Assembly: GCF_000003815.2 (NCBI RefSeq)
Contig: NC_049984.1
Coordinates: 25,167,344-25,231,343, forward strand
Source: Branchiostoma floridae
Taxonomy: Eukaryota > Chordata > Leptocardii > Amphioxiformes > Branchiostomatidae
Reading direction: 5' to 3'
DNA length: 64,000 nucleotides
Shown: one piece after another, positions 1 through 15,300 of the stretch
Numbering within the stretch: position 1 is the first letter of the stretch
How the letters are laid out: the number at the start of each line of letters is the position of its first letter
Notes under the pieces: generated by a model
The model's input: the letters and a program-made list of their open reading frames with translations, nothing else
The model's database searches: none
Told to the model about the DNA's origin: nothing
Position numbers and translations under genes: made by a program

Positions 1-403
1 GTGTGTCCCCCGAGTATCGACTATTGAAGTCATATTTGGAAGTTTCTGAAAGTTGAGACAAGCTCCTTTGCTGTGTGGGACTGAAACCACCAATCTGTCA
101 AAATCAGACACAGAAACTTGATTATCCCAAGAACACTCATCAATGTGATGCCCGCAAAACTCTATGTACATGTTGTTATTGTTGATGTTGTCGATATTTT
201 CATCATCCTGTACAAATTGTTAAATGATTTTTATGCTGTCTAATAGATAATAACTGCAGTCTTTCACAAGGCAAGAGTATTGTAGAATCAATTTGATAAA
301 GTTTGCAGTTTGTTGACAAAGCCAAATATTTGTATGTTCTATTGTTCTTCCCAAAAGGCAATTTTGGCCTATTGTTTATTGTTGTTTGCCTCCCCCTTTC
401 CAG

Positions 404-3400
404 GTCGTTGTTCCTGGGTCTGTCTGGGAACTTTGTCCTGAGGGACGTTCATGTGGATCTCAGCAGCTGTGAGGTGGGCCCAGATTACCTCAATATTACC
501 TTAAGATGATATTTATATGTGTCTTGTTTATTTCTTCTTACAATTATCCTTATCATCTCTCATCATTACTCCTCTTTTAACCTCAAAATGAACATTAGCG
601 AAAAGAACCCAACACACTTATGGAAAAAAAGTAGGGGTGACCATGTAAGCCATACTTACATGTACCCGATAAGCAACAGTTGCTTCATCTCAATCAAGGA
701 TGACAGAAGAAGATTGCAGAGTAGTAAGATTTAATGTATTTTCTACAGCTGAAGAAGACCGGAGGAGAGATGTTAGAGAGTACCATAGCCAACGTGCCCT
801 GCATCTCAAGTCTGGACATAAGTGATAATGGTACATGTACTACCATGGTTATGCACAATCCACCATGATTTTAGAAATAATCTGCATGATGATAGTTTTG
901 TAACAATCATACATTTTATCAGTATAAGCACCTTAAGGCATTTCACAGGCATTTCAAAATGCTTAAGGTAGTAACACATAACAGTTGTAACTTGGCCCTG
1001 CAATGCTAGCCTGGGTACCATCCAATTATTATAACCTTACAGGATGCAGCTCTAAAAAACTTGAAGCATCTTTAGATAGTGTTTTCCAGGCAGCGAGTGT
1101 AAGGAGTCTCGGTATCGTAATTGGATGGAACTCAGGCTACTGTAATAGACAGTCGCTATTATGATAGTGTTCTGTAATATTTTTCTTTGGGCCCTCACCA
1201 TTTTTTATAAAAAGTTGCATTATGATTGTATATTACTAGCATTACATGTATGCTACATGTAGTATATGGCTGTCTGGTTAGTTCTATGAAGTTAACAATA
1301 ATATATTAAGTATACTTCTTCAAATACCTTTTTTCACATTGTTTAGGGTTTGATGAACATATGGAGACCATGTTGAGCTGGATCGGTCAGAACAAGGCCA
1401 TCAGGCACCTCAACATCAGCAGGAACTTTTCTGGAATCAGACCCAGGTCAGGAACAACATTCTGTCTCCTTTAGACTTAGAGTTCATATATATTGTGTAT
1501 ATAGCCAGTATGCCCTTTGGCAGCTCACCATCTTGAAATAATGCATTTCAGTTTGCTGTGATTTATTTTCGTGGTAAGGAGAACATCGATCGATCCAGGT
1601 AATAAGATACACTAAAAACAGTTGGCTGTGTAAACGTCTGGCCCTTTCAAAAATCATCAAAAATCCAGTTGCTTGAGTAACTATTTTTTTTAGAGGTTTT
1701 GACTTTGCGATAGTGCAGTAGTTAGATACTATACTGACAGCAATTGAAACCCCGGTGCCTTTACGGACAACCAGTTGGAAACCACCTTCCAAATTTGAAT
1801 GAGGGTGCTACAAACAGACACAGAATAGTCATCTCCAACACATCATAATGTACATTGTATCATCAATGGCACAATTTTCCCAGGTTCAGTAGCACACTAT
1901 CTAATTTTAAAGTACTACATCAATTTCAAACATGCCATGTCCTTGGTGCTTAACTAACATCAATCAAAACCCTTTGGGATAGATAGTATGAATTGATATC
2001 ACATATATGTTGCACTATGTTGACAAGGAGGTAGGTCGGCAAAAAGTTTTGCGGTGGATCCGGAGTTACCATGAAAACTGTCACAAACTGCCACAAACAT
2101 AAAATTAATGCATTTACAATAATATAATTATTGTAACAGGATCCAAGCTTGAGTATTATTTTGAGCCACAAATAATACTCCCAGGTCCATTCATAACGAA
2201 ATTTTTCTTCCCCTCTACAGACATCTCCCGAGAGCGTTAGAATCAGTGAAGAGACTTATTCAAGAGGACAACTCTGTAAGTCACAGATGGTCAATCTTTA
2301 CGTTTCTTACTGCACTTTTCTACGTAGACCCTTTCCTATTAACCATATTCTTTTCTGTTGCCTATATAATGTATTTTTGCTTTCTGTTAATTTGTACTTC
2401 TGATGAATAAGACGTTGCATAATATTACATTATATTATATATGATATTAATATGTATTAAGTCTCCCTTGTTTGCTCTTCTTTCTTCTGTGTGTGTCTCT
2501 CTGAGGCTTGATTTTGATTAAGAAAACAGCAGTCAAGGCTAAGGTAACTCAAACACTGCTTTAACCAGTTTTAATGTTTATGTCGACATTTCTAAAATTT
2601 ATTTGATGTCACACACAGGTATTTTGCCATATTTGCTATATCTGCACAATGCATATAGCCGGTATAACCGCCCTTCAGTGAAACACACCAGCTTCACATA
2701 CAGGCACACAGAAATGCATCAGCAGCTGTTTTCAGTTTACTAATACTTTTCCTTTCACTACAAATTCTCTTCTATATGTGTCTCATGTTTTGATTTCTTC
2801 TTAATTTCAGAGTATTGACTCGCTGTGTTTAGCTGATTCCAAACTGAAGGAGAATCTGATACCCATTCTGAATGTGCTGGGAAGCAACAACTCACTCACA
2901 AGTTTGGACATAAGGTACAATATTTTGTATTACTCAACAGGCAATGTTAAGTAACTCCAATTGTCTGTAAATTTGATTTGATACAATGCTGTTTTTTTAC
3001 TAGCTTTTAGCTACAGGTACCTATGAATCAGTTCCATGCAATACAAATCATAATTTCTTTTGTAAATCTTCGCTTAGGCCACACTAATTTAATTTCTTGG
3101 TTCACGGATTTTTTGAAATTGAAATATAGCAAGCGGACATCATAAAAGCAGAGGACAGGGGGGAAACTTCAACATACCTCTATTTACTGCATAAAACCTA
3201 TTTACTGCATAAAACGGAGTGCACCAAGGCATAAACCTGGTCCTCTGGCTTTGTTTTTTTATGATGGCCACTTGCTGCATGTATGTTAATTTTAGAAAAT
3301 GAACTTAGAAATTAAATTGGTGTGACCTTATCTGGTTTTTGTAAGTAAGGGTAAGGCCACACCAATTTAATTTCTTGGTTCACAGATTTTTTCTTAAAAA

Positions 3401-6311
3401 ATATGGAGCGAGAGGGCGAAATAAAAATGAAAATAAAAATTGTAAAATGGTTAGGGTAAAGGTAAGGGCTAATCCAAAACATGAAGAATAAAAAGTTTTC
3501 AGCTTGAAAAAGGTACAAAAACACTATTACTGTACAGTAACAGCACCTGTTCATTGAAAATTACAAAAGTAGTGTCAGTTTTTATGTTTGTCCCATTCTT
3601 CATGAATGAAAAATATAACTGCAATAATAATACCCACATATTAAGGAGCTTATAATATAAAGGCCAATTTGCTACACCAGAAAGTTGGTGAATAGTTTCA
3701 TTAATGGTGGAAATTTGCTGAGTGGTAATTTTTATTTTTATTTTTTTTCCCAAAAAATTGGAGCGAGCGAATCCGTGAACCAAGAAATTAAATTGGTGTG
3801 TCCTAAGTTATCAGAAAACAAGATCATGGCATTTGTACCAAGCTTCATGATCATTTTTCATACTGTGTGTATTTTGTTTTCCAGTGGCAATGGAATGGGA
3901 GACTTTGGTGCCCGCATGTTGTCCAAAGCTCTGCAGATCAACAGCAAGCTCAGGTCTGTCCAAATCCTTCTTTTTCTAATTTGCGATGTTTTTTATCATT
4001 TTTATCATATCAAATGAATCAGTGAAAAGATAAAGTCTCTGTCAATTTAGCTTGCCATGTGCCTAACGTATTCAGAATTATAGTGAGGATTTGTTTTCTT
4101 CAGATACTTACAATGATATTATGATATATTTTTAAAGAATTGAATGGTAATTGATGTGTCAACATTTTGTTGTATTTTCCCATGGCATGATAATCTTTTC
4201 TATAAACACATTTTTTGTATATCAGGACTAATCCTTCATTTACTACACCCCCCTATAGGACCATAATGCTAGACAAAAATGGCATCACTGCCAGGGGATT
4301 CCAGGATCTTGGAGCTGCACTAGAGAAGTCAGTGTTTCACTCATAATGTGTTCACATTAAGAGCAATTTTGAAAATAATAAAGCCATAATAACAACTAAC
4401 CTAAACACAATTCGTTTACAACAACGTCGTCGCTTGATGAAACTCCTGGAAAATAGTTAACTATCAAAACACAAGCAAATAGACGGACCAGAAACATTAC
4501 AGTACCTCCCTGTTAATCAATAGCTGCTTCCATGGTCTCCCTGTCATTTCTGACGTATGAGTAGTTCTGCCAACTTTGACTTCCTGTTAGTGTCTGTGCC
4601 TAGCAGGCAAATGCCAATGTGAGGACAGACAAATACACAAACACCAAGTGACTTGTAGTGAAAACCTACATGGTGGAAAAAAAAGTAACTCAAGGCTTTT
4701 GTGACTAGTACTGCACAATTAGCAGCGAAACATAGCTGGTTTTCAAAACTTACATGTATCTTGTTGGGTGACTCTGATCAAAACTTTTTTTGACAAAACG
4801 TCAGGAACCACACCCTACAGAACATGCCCACCCCGGTTAGTGATGCATCACAGGCCCTGAGGATGGACGAAGCTGGGACTGAAGAGGCCTTACAGAAGGT
4901 GAGACAACGTGGTATCTGGCAAAGAAAATCTCAAGACATTCTCTTTCAGTGGATGTGAAATCAGCACCAAGGACAGTGATGATCATTGGTCTATGATTGA
5001 CTTAACAGGTGTATCTAAGGGATATTTATCATTGGCATATTGGCAATTTTAGCTTTAAAGTATTTCAAGTTTGGTTTCAAATCTTTCAAAAAACATGTGT
5101 AAATTACATATTTGGCAATAAGGATACAATGTAAAAGCTTGTTGTCTCTATATGTTTCAGATATTTCATATATAATCAATAGAAATCAATTGAAATAGAC
5201 AGTATACTACTGAACCCAAGGACATTGTGACCTTAATGGTGGTTAGTTAAGTTGCATCTATCCCAAAAAGTTTTGATTGATGCCCATTCAGCACCAAGGA
5301 GATGTCATGTGTGCAAGTTGTATGTAGTTTCTGGAATAGATGATTGCACATTTAGTGTGCTGCTGAACTTATAGAAATTGTAGCATTGATGGTAAAACTT
5401 GCATTCAAGGACATGGTATGCATGCAAGACTTGTTATGTGTTGTAGTTTGAGTAGATGTTCAAATCGTAGTTCAAATTTTGTTCATGTAGTCTACTGACC
5501 TGAGGAAACTGTAGAATTGGTGGTAGTGAGTAACCATTCATATGTCCACAAAGGTTTTACTTCAAGTCAATTCAGCACCAAGGACATGGCATGTGTTGCA
5601 AGTTGTATGTACTTATTCAAATGCACATTGACTATGCTTCTGGGCCTGAGAAACTTGTGGCATTCAAGGTATTACTAGTTTTAGGACACATTTTGATAAT
5701 ATAGTGTCTCTGCACCCTTTCAGATAGCATACAGTTATTTTATGTTTGTTGACTATGCAATATGAACCTTCACACATTGGGAGCATTCATACTCCTATCA
5801 AAACTGCCTTCAAGGCTCAGGGCTCGAAATACTTTTTTCTGCATACCTGCACTGGTGCAGGTAACATTGAAAATTAACTGCATCAGGCAAATTTTGCCTG
5901 CACCACTCTGAGTTTAGGAAGTATGGATCATACAAAAACTGTTGAGGAACCATTGCTACTTTTTCTTTTTATTCTTGATTGGTGGTTACAGTCAATGCAG
6001 TTAATAACCATCCACATACACCTACATCATAACCTACATCATAAGTCATTAATGTATAAAACCCAGTACATGGACCATTGCAGGTTAGGTGCAGGACTGG
6101 TAGACACCAGAAATACCTGCACAGCTCCAATTTTACCTGCACTAACGTGCATATGCAGGTGGTATTTGAAGCCCTGAAAGCTATACCTGACAGTTATTTT
6201 TCTATCCTCCAGATTGAGACCCTGTTGCTGCGGAACCAGCGCCCGCTGAAGATGACCAGCGATCGGATCTACCGGCTGCAGCAGGGCGTACTCATCACCA
6301 CCGCACAACAG
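404..6311 (+). CDS. CARMIL: CARMIL exons encoding the C-terminal leucine-rich repeats
   Basis: Nine exons (404-473 to 6213-6311) encode consecutive LRR turns. Readable pieces include ISSLDISDNGFDEHMETML, AIRHLNISRN, SLCLADSKLKENLIPIL, SLTSLDISGNGMGDFGARML and GITARGFQDLGAALEKNHTL: the leucine/asparagine spacing of ribonuclease-inhibitor-like repeats. Exons are 55-104 bp, and most end in phase 1 or 2 within repeats, as expected for a domain built by repeat duplication. The last exon (IETLLLRNQRP...YRLQQGV) begins the helical cap that follows the LRR solenoid. The solenoid is the structural core and protein-interaction platform of CARMIL. Confidence 0.93.
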
Positions 6312-9300
6312 GTCAGACAAGGCTCTCACTATACTACTCAATTCTTTATAAAATCTATCCAGTTCCAGTTATTGTTAGCTCCATCTGTCAAAGAAATGAC
6401 TCGACGTAAACTTTTTTCTGTCACTCCATTTCATGTTAAAGGAAGCATGAACCGATATTATCGGTCGTGACGTTTTGACGTTTTTAGTTGCAGGGATCTA
6501 TACTTGATAAGATTTTCAAATTTACCATTGTCAAAGTTGTAGTGACTCAACAGTACTGATATTTTTTTGACATGATTTCAACTCTAATTCCACTGGGTTC
6601 CCTACATAAGATTGTCACATAAGAAATAGGTACTAGGAAGTCACATAGCCCTTTTGAAGCTATAGTGGAAATATTATCCTCTGTGTCTGGGGCATACAGG
6701 TAAATGTAGCATTGGAAGGCAGAGCCCATCAGATACCCATTAGAAAAATGACGATTTAAAAGATATCTACTGTTTTTTAAAATGCCGCGGCAAGTGTTAA
6801 GGACATTCTCTAGAAGGTCCCCTCAACTCTGTTTTAGGGTACCTAGTAGAATTATGAGAGTTGACATTGACAATCATGCAGTCTGGCAGTAGAAGTTGTT
6901 GTAGGTTCTTACACTAACAGTAACTATTGTGATGAATGTTCCTTGACCCTTCTGTGCTGTGTACTTCAGTACCCCGTCTCCTCTATATTCTCTTACCCTG
7001 CACCCAGTGGACACAAGCACTGGTAGGTTCCCTCTATAGACTGTAGAATCGCTTTTTCCCATCTTACCATACTGCATGACACATCGGAAATGATGATTTC
7101 CCTTTCTCCGACGATGTATATCTCTTTCTCGATATTTCAGACTCTCTTAGTTTCCTTATACTGTATACATCCTTGCATGTGATGCAGATAATTCAGAAGC
7201 ACATAAAAGCGATTTGGGAAGGGGGAAGCATCTTGTATTTACTGCAATGTAGTACAAGGAAATGTTTCTCGAATGCCTTCTTGTTACAGAATGTTGATCT
7301 ACAACAAAAGGTAGACACAGTCACACTATAGTACTGTTAGTGGCCATTTGAGAGGTTCAGAAGAGCTTTTAAAAGATGTAAATAATCACACCAACATGAT
7401 GACATCTTGTAAATACATGTATATGTACACTCTAAATTGTATCCAAGTGTCTTTTCTATGTCCCGGTGATTCCCTCTGTTCCTTGCAGTTCTTACATATA
7501 TCATTTACATGTAGTAACTGTTCTATTTACATGACATGTGCCGAACCGTCACCAACAAATAAAAAATTTTCTACTTTCCCCATACAGACAGTTGAGTATC
7601 CATGCAAGGGTCTATCCTTTCTCTAACTGTAGTGATTCCCTCTGTATCATTTATTTAGTGCAGGGCTCGAAATACTTTTTTCTGCATACCTGCACTGGTG
7701 CAGGTAACATTGAAAATTACCTGCACCAGACAATCTTTACCTGCACCACTCTGAATATAGGAGGTATGGATCATAATAAAATTGTTCAGGAACCATTGCT
7801 ATTTCTTTCTTTTATACATAATACGTGGTAACAGTCAATGCAGCTAAAAACAATCCATATAAAGCTATATCATAGGACATTTATTTTAAGTACAAAACCC
7901 AGTACATGGACCAGTGCAGGTTAGGTGCAGGTAGACACCAGAAATATCTGCACAGCTCCAATTTTACCTGCAATAACCTGCATAAGCAGGTAGTATTTCG
8001 AGCCCTGTAGTGCCTATATCACTTTAGTTTGCATAAGATGCAAAAGCAAATGAACCGTTTTCTGTTTTGCCCCCCAGATGGTTGAGCAGCTGTCGCGGAA
8101 GGTCCAGGACATCAGGGCGGTGCTGAAGGACAGTAAGTCTCCCCAGGTGCAGGCAGCACTACAGGAGTCGGACAGGCTCATCTCTGATGCAGACAACTCT
8201 AAACAGGTACGGCTTCTCTTATTTCTGTTTGTTAAAAATCTATTTATTTCTGTTTGTTAAAAATCTATTTCTTATTGAGTATTCCTGGGTGACTCTCTAA
8301 AGTGTGTATCTAACTGGTCTGTGGCACGTTGGTGGCCTCGTTGCATTCTATATTAGAATTGTGTTCCCCTACCAATTTGGTTTCAGTGTAAAGGCCCGAT
8401 CACTCACTCAGTCACTCTGGCGACCTTGCTCGGAATCTCCACATTACTAGTTTCCTCCACCCCTCTATTATTGTCGTTTATTATAGTGGTTAGTAACTTG
8501 CATCTATCCCAAAAATGTTTTTTGATTGATGTCATTTCAGCACCAAGGAGATGACATATATGCAAATTGTATGTAGTATGTTGAAAAGATAGTCCACTAC
8601 TGAACCTGAGGTAATTGAGCCATTGATTATGATGTTGGTTACTGTAAATGCATTTAAGTTCGCGGGGATTTAATTTCGCGGTAGCGGGAAAAATGACTTT
8701 TCGCGGTGGATTTAATTTCGCGGTAACACCATAGCCTGCAATCTAATACCATAATAGAAAAATGTTCGCGTTGAATTCAAATTCGCGGTGAAGTGGTCAC
8801 CGCGAAAACCATGAACATTAATCCACTGCGAACATTTCTACATTTAATGTAGTAAGTTGATCCATCCCAAAAAGGTTTTGGTTCATGTTAGTTCAGCACC
8901 AAGGAGATGGCATATGTGTAAACTGTATGTGGTATTTTGAATAGATACTATACTACTGAAACAGGGGAAACTGTGCCATTGACAGTGGTTAGTAGCCTTG
9001 CAACTGTCCCAAAAGGTTTTGATGGCATTTCAGCACCAAGGGGTAGTGCATATATATGTTGTATGTATTATTTTAAATAGATACTGTAAATGCATTTAAG
9101 TTTGAGGGGATTTGATTTCGCGGTAATTGGCAAAGGGATTTTCCTCGGTGGATTTAAGTTCGCGGTCGCACCATGCACTGCATGTAGCATCTTACTGCCA
9201 TGGAAAAATGTTCACGGTGGTTTTAAATTCGTGATGAAGCAGCTACCGCGAAAACCGCGAACATTAAACCACCGCAAAAGTTTCTGCATTTACAGTTACT

Positions 9301-12300
9301 GTTAGTAGTATACTACTTAACCAGGGGAAGTTATGCCCCTATTCTGCATCAGTGTCTCACCATTAAGTTAATTAACAATACGTTTTCTCAATTGTACTGT
9401 TCTCCAGCTCCTCCCCCTGCTGTATAAGCAGGGGTCTGGTGCGGAGGGGGAGGGGGAGCCGCACCCCCTGGAGACCAAACTGGGCAGCCTGACCAAGCAG
9501 ATGCAGGAGGAGACAGACAGGCACATGGCCTCCTCTGTGGACAACGTCCTGAAGTATGGGGAGCAGCAGTGTCCTCATATCCTGCAAACTCAGGTCAGGA
9601 AACAAAAACCGAGTTGTTCAATGCACAGTCTGCATTTTCATGTAGTTTCTTCTTCTCACTTCTAATGCGTGCCATGTACTATATGTGGCACATAGGGCAT
9701 TATACTTTTTATACATTTGTAGGCATGAGGTTGCTAGCTCATTGTCCAATCATGAAATGTCAGAATTTGTTTTTGAATTTTCAAATTTAGCCAGTGCACA
9801 CTAGTAAGATGTGATATGATTTATGTCTCAATTAGATCAGATTAGGTCTTTATCTTTTTGTTCTGTTTTTTACCTCTGTGAAATACACATATTGTTTTCA
9901 TGCAGTCTGTGTGTCTTTTTGTTTGTGATGGTATGTGTCCATAGTTATTTGAATATTGCAGTGACAGGAATGTACATGTTAGGCAGAAGACCTGGTCACC
10001 CAAGACTGGCAGGATGGAGAGGTTGGCTAAGCCCAGGTCCAAAGTTGTTCCCGCAGGTAGCTGGCAGGAAGTTCCATACTACAGAGAACTAGGGAGAAAT
10101 CTACAATTATCATAAATGAAATAAGGAATTCGTAAAAGATTTGCTGAGGAATGGGATTTCTTGTTGACCCATGCAGGGTCTGAAGCAGGCTCTGGAGCAG
10201 GAGTGTCAGGAAAAGAGTAAGCTGCCAGACAAACTTGTGGAGGAGGCCATAGTGAACCAGGCAGGGACAACCATTCTCAACAAAGTCAGGTACTCCTCAC
10301 ATGTTCTACACTTTATGAGTTTGTGCCTTACAGTTGTGCTCCCTCAAGTTGTTAATTTAATACCGGTTGTTTCCCTTGGTTTAACATTTTCTAACAGAAA
10401 TAATGATGTGATTTAAGTTATGACAGAAATAATGATGTGATTTAAGTTATGATAATGATATGATATGACATGACATGACAAGGCTCAAAATACTGGGTGC
10501 ATGTGCACCCAGGTGCACCCAAAATTGAAACTGTGCACCCAATTTCTTTAAGTGCACCCAAATATTTTCTTAGGTTTTGTATGGAAAGATATCAAGTATA
10601 CTAGTATACATCATATTCTTGGCATTCAAGAGTTAGAAAGATAATAAAGATGTCTGTCATGGTACTTGTTTAAGAATTTGATAGCTTGTAACTAAGTTTT
10701 GTTATTACGTTTTGTTGACATTCTACTTAGATTTAAGTGGTGCGGCCAAAAATTTTTTTAACTGGGTGCACCAGTGCACCTAATCCCAAAAATGAATTTC
10801 GAGCCCTGCATGATATGATGTGATATGATACAATATCATGTATGATATGATATGATATGATATGATATGATATGATATGATATGATATGATATGATATGA
10901 TATGATATGATATGATATGATATGATATGATATGATATGATACGATACCACAAACACAAGGTGTGGGAGGACAACAAATATCTGCAGGAAACTGTGAATA
11001 CAGAGTTACCCCTCAGACGATACTGTTATGTTGATCTTCTTCTTTACAGTTCATCGAGGACTAAAAAAAGATGAATAAATGAACTCCATTGCTCAACAAT
11101 CGTACACAATGTATTGCAACAACTGTCACCCAATTTGTGGCCTTTTTTTTTCAAATCAATAGCTTTTCAATTTCACAATTCTGATTTAAAGTACCCACTG
11201 TTTCTTACATCTTTTTCTGTTCACCCCCCTTCCAGAGAAAACCAGCTGCACATTGCCACCTTTGTGTCGGACAAGGTTATAGAGGAGCTGCTTGAATCCT
11301 TGGCTAAGAACCATGCTACCTTGGTGAGAATATGTTGTACCAGTATTTCTAATGCCCATGCTGCAATTGACCATGATTTTGTATATCAATTACATATTTA
11401 CATTGTAGGTGCCATTTTTACCTTTTCTTACTTTTCAACTCAATCCTGCAAAGCATTTAGACACTTACAGTGTAAGCTACCACCAACCTTTCTTTTAACC
11501 AGAAAAATATACTTCATTCTCTCACAATAATGTAAGGTACCTAATAAAGCATATAGTCTTTCAATCTTTCTAGCCCTTTCTATAAAATGGCATGCCTGAC
11601 CAATGACAATCTCTCAATCATTTGTAATGTCTTCTTTGCATGTGTATCCTCTCCGTAATTGCAACCAATCAGAGCGCACAGTTCCGTGAGCAACGCAAGC
11701 AGGAAGCCCAAGGTCGTTCTTCCTCCAAGGTCACTCCCACCTCCCCATTAACTTCTTTGTGATAATGTTTCTTATTTTAGATTAGTTTGTTATAGTGTAA
11801 CACCTTCTGTATATGTCTGTCTACTATTTGGTTAGATCTCTGTATGAAGTCAATGGCTCACATTTACCTAAAAATACATAATATGATAATCAATACTAAG
11901 GGTTGGTGATGGTTCTGTTTTAAACACTTCTTTTTTCATCATTCCTCTGTATATTTGTGTCATAATGAATTTGATATTCTAATATCACAAACAAGACAAG
12001 TCAAGTCAAGTTTATTGCACTGAACTATTGCACCAGGTACAATGTATGGCAAACTATACATGTATGAAGGTGGGTAATATACAATAAAATTTTGTTTTTG
12101 GTTTAGACATTGATGGTCTTTGAATCATTTTTGCTTACAGTTTATAAACAATAATTAAACAATTTTGGCATTGACTTTGAAACTGTCAATCATTTTTTAC
12201 ATACATGTAGTTTACATATCTCTCAAAAGTAAGAATTATTGGTTTTTCTGTAAGCAAGTACATTATTAACAAAGCTCATCCTTGCATTAACATTGTTTTG

Positions 12301-15300
12301 AAAGACTTATATTGCCTCCACTTTTTCCACCCACAGCAAAACATCGCCCAGAACCACGTGGAGCCAGTGTACGCTACTCCGTCCAAGAGACCGCCGGAGC
12401 CGGAGAAGGCGGATGATTCGCCGGTACCGCAGTCCCCCGCAGCCAGCCCCACGGAAACCAGAGAGAACCAGGTTCTGACCCCCTCACCACAGGTGGCCGG
12501 CGGTGCTGCATGGCACTCTTTTGTTTTGGGCTACTTCTGTTCTTAGACAGAGCTCGAAATACTTTTTTTCTGCATACCTGCACTGGTGTAGGTAACATTG
12601 AAAATTACCTGCACCAGACAAATTTTACCTGCATCACTCTGAATTTAGGAAGACTTAGTATGGATAATGCTAAAATTGTTCAGGAACCTCTGCAACAATT
12701 CACATACACCCACATCACATGACATTTATGTATAAAACCCAGTGCATGGACCAGTGCAGGTTAGGTGCAGGTAGACACCAGAAATACCTGCACAGCACCA
12801 ATTTTACCTGCACTAACCTGCATAATGCAGGTGGTATTTTGAGCCCTGTTAAACTTATGTTTTGCCTCTGCTTGTTGTTTTTGTGGCTGTATTTCTTCTT
12901 ACTCAAAGTATACTGTTTTAGTTACTAATAGCATGATGATTTTAAAGCAGAAAGCAATACATGACAAGATTATAATTGTATCTTATTGAGTTTGCTATAA
13001 AAAGAGATTTTTTAAGTTGTCAATCGAGAGTCATGGCCTCTTGGCCAGGGACCCAGCTCAGCTTGCATCATTGCATGATAATACTGATTCTCATTTGCTT
13101 TCCGAGTAAGCTTTTAATTTTCAGTTATCATGTATTATTTTCTTAACTGCATAATTGCTGAATAATACAATGTTCCTTGCATATCACAAAGGTTTATACT
13201 ATTAGCAAAATGCATGCTTCCTTCATGAATTCATGTAAAATTTGAGTTATATATTGCAGAAATGGAAAGATACTAGTCTAGTACATGCTGAAAAAATGTT
13301 CTGATGTGTTAATGTTTTATTTTACAGTTGTCACCCAAGATAGACAACAAGAGGAAGAGTGTGGTGAAGAGGATGCAGAGACCCATGTCTATAATGGGTT
13401 AGTGTGCACCTTTAATACATTGTATGTCTATGCCACATGACATGCAGTATGTACTAACGAGTGCAGGCTGCATATCCTGACAGATTTATGTGATCCACTC
13501 ACACCGAGAAGGACCCTTACATATATTCTTTATGAATAAGTGTGGTGGGGTCTTTGATGTACTCAAGGCACAACTATGCTCAAACCTGAGTACCTTCTTT
13601 TAACATCCTATCTGAAGGTGCTCTCTCTTTATATATGAAAATACAATCATTAATATTGTCTTCTTCTAACTCCAGGAGAGGAGACGATACATTTCGACCT
13701 GTCCTCAGGGTCTGATGAGGACCAGATGGGCAGACAGGCCATCTCTTCTGTGGAGGAGGACTTGTATGAAGGTATTGTCTTTTTCTGTGACATTGAATTT
13801 TACAGGACTGGTGTTTCTGTTGCTTTTAGGATTGCTGTAGTGCTGCAATAGTGCATAGTCATTGTCAGATTTTTAGATGCACACAAATGATACATCTTGC
13901 ATCTTTACATCCTTTACATCTATGATAGTTTCACTTAGACAAAAGCAAGCCTTAGGATATTCTGGTGCCAAGTGTGCCTGTGACATAGTGGTTGGGATGC
14001 GGTCCTTGAACAGAGACAAGGACTGCATCCTTGCCACTGCATAATAATCTGCCAAGGAATCACACATGTAAGTCCTGACAGAGGAAGATACATATACATG
14101 TAGCTAAAAGGTTATCTAACAACAACAGATCGAATCTGTTGGTTGTGTAGTTAACAACCCAGTAATGTATAATGCTACTGGTAGTTCATCTTTATCCATT
14201 GGGTAGCCTACATTGTACATGTATATCTGTTGTTTTTAAATACAGGGTATTTCTTAATAGAGATATCTAGATAGTGCAGTATTTTCAATATATTGCAGTT
14301 TGAAACCACCGTATTTATCCCTTTGGTTGCTGGTTGGGGAAGACAGGTGGTTGCTTGGGAGGGGGTCTTAACTATGTAAAAATGAACGGGACTGTTTCAA
14401 TGTGTCCTCTGATGGCAGGTGGTTGCCTGCGCCAGGTGGTTGCTTGGACAGGTTTCACTGTACAGTACCATTTTCTTAAAAACCATGAAAGTCAATTATT
14501 TAATTGTAACCCATGGATAAACTTGCAGTATTTGCAGTATAAGTGATACATTTCCATTGTGTCGCAGAAATTGAGCCTGGTGCCAAAGCAGAAGAACCCA
14601 CCCAGCCTGTAGCACCCTCAAGAAAAAGCAGGAGAAAACCTGAGAAGTCATCCTCAACCGGCAGTACATCATCCAACGATGTGTCTGAGCTTCCCACAGA
14701 AGGGGGTCGTCTGGAGCACATCACCAAGGGCAGGATAAAGGCTCCAAAGTATGTTGTTATTGTTTGTTTATTTGTTGTTGTCTGCATGTATGGAAGATTT
14801 GTTTTCAATGTGTCTGTTTGTGTTCTTGTGTGTCCATAGCTATTTGAATATCTATCAGTAAGGTGGTAGGAAGTGAATGGGAATTAAGACGGTGTCGCAG
14901 CTAAAGATCAGACTTCCAGGAGTGACAGGAAGAACAGTTCAGAGGTGGCAGAACTAGTCATCAGTCAGACATGACAGACATTACAGGTCATGGGGTCAAT
15001 GAAAGGGGCTATTAATTGTTGTTGGACTGCCTGTGTTTTTCCTTGTGCTATATAGTATATTACATAGTCACTTGCAGTATATGATCATGAGCACAATGAA
15101 CCTTATTTGCAGAATTAGACTACTGTGACAGTTAAACAAGATAAACAAGAAACTTTGATTTTCCTTAGATTGTCAAACTCTCATCAATCTTAAATTTTCG
15201 TATTTTGTTTATTTTTTGCTTCCAAAGGTGCTAGCATAAACTTTATGGCATTGACAATAAGTATGCTGAAATACATTTAGATTTTAAATATTGCCTCACC

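Noticed and set aside
2522-2542. In-phase 21 bp micro-exon (KTAVKAK) between CARMIL exons 2221-2275 and 2811-2914
   Set aside because: AG and GT are present, but there is no polypyrimidine tract, and skipping it gives a junction (EDNS|SIDSL) matching the family length.
10733-10977. Minus-strand ORFs rich in (IISYH)n
   Set aside because: Translation of the (TATGA)n microsatellite in a stop-free frame; not a gene.
13970-14040. tRNA-like stretch with GTGACATAGTGGTTGGGATG
   Set aside because: Only a box A-like word; no convincing partner copy or cloverleaf.
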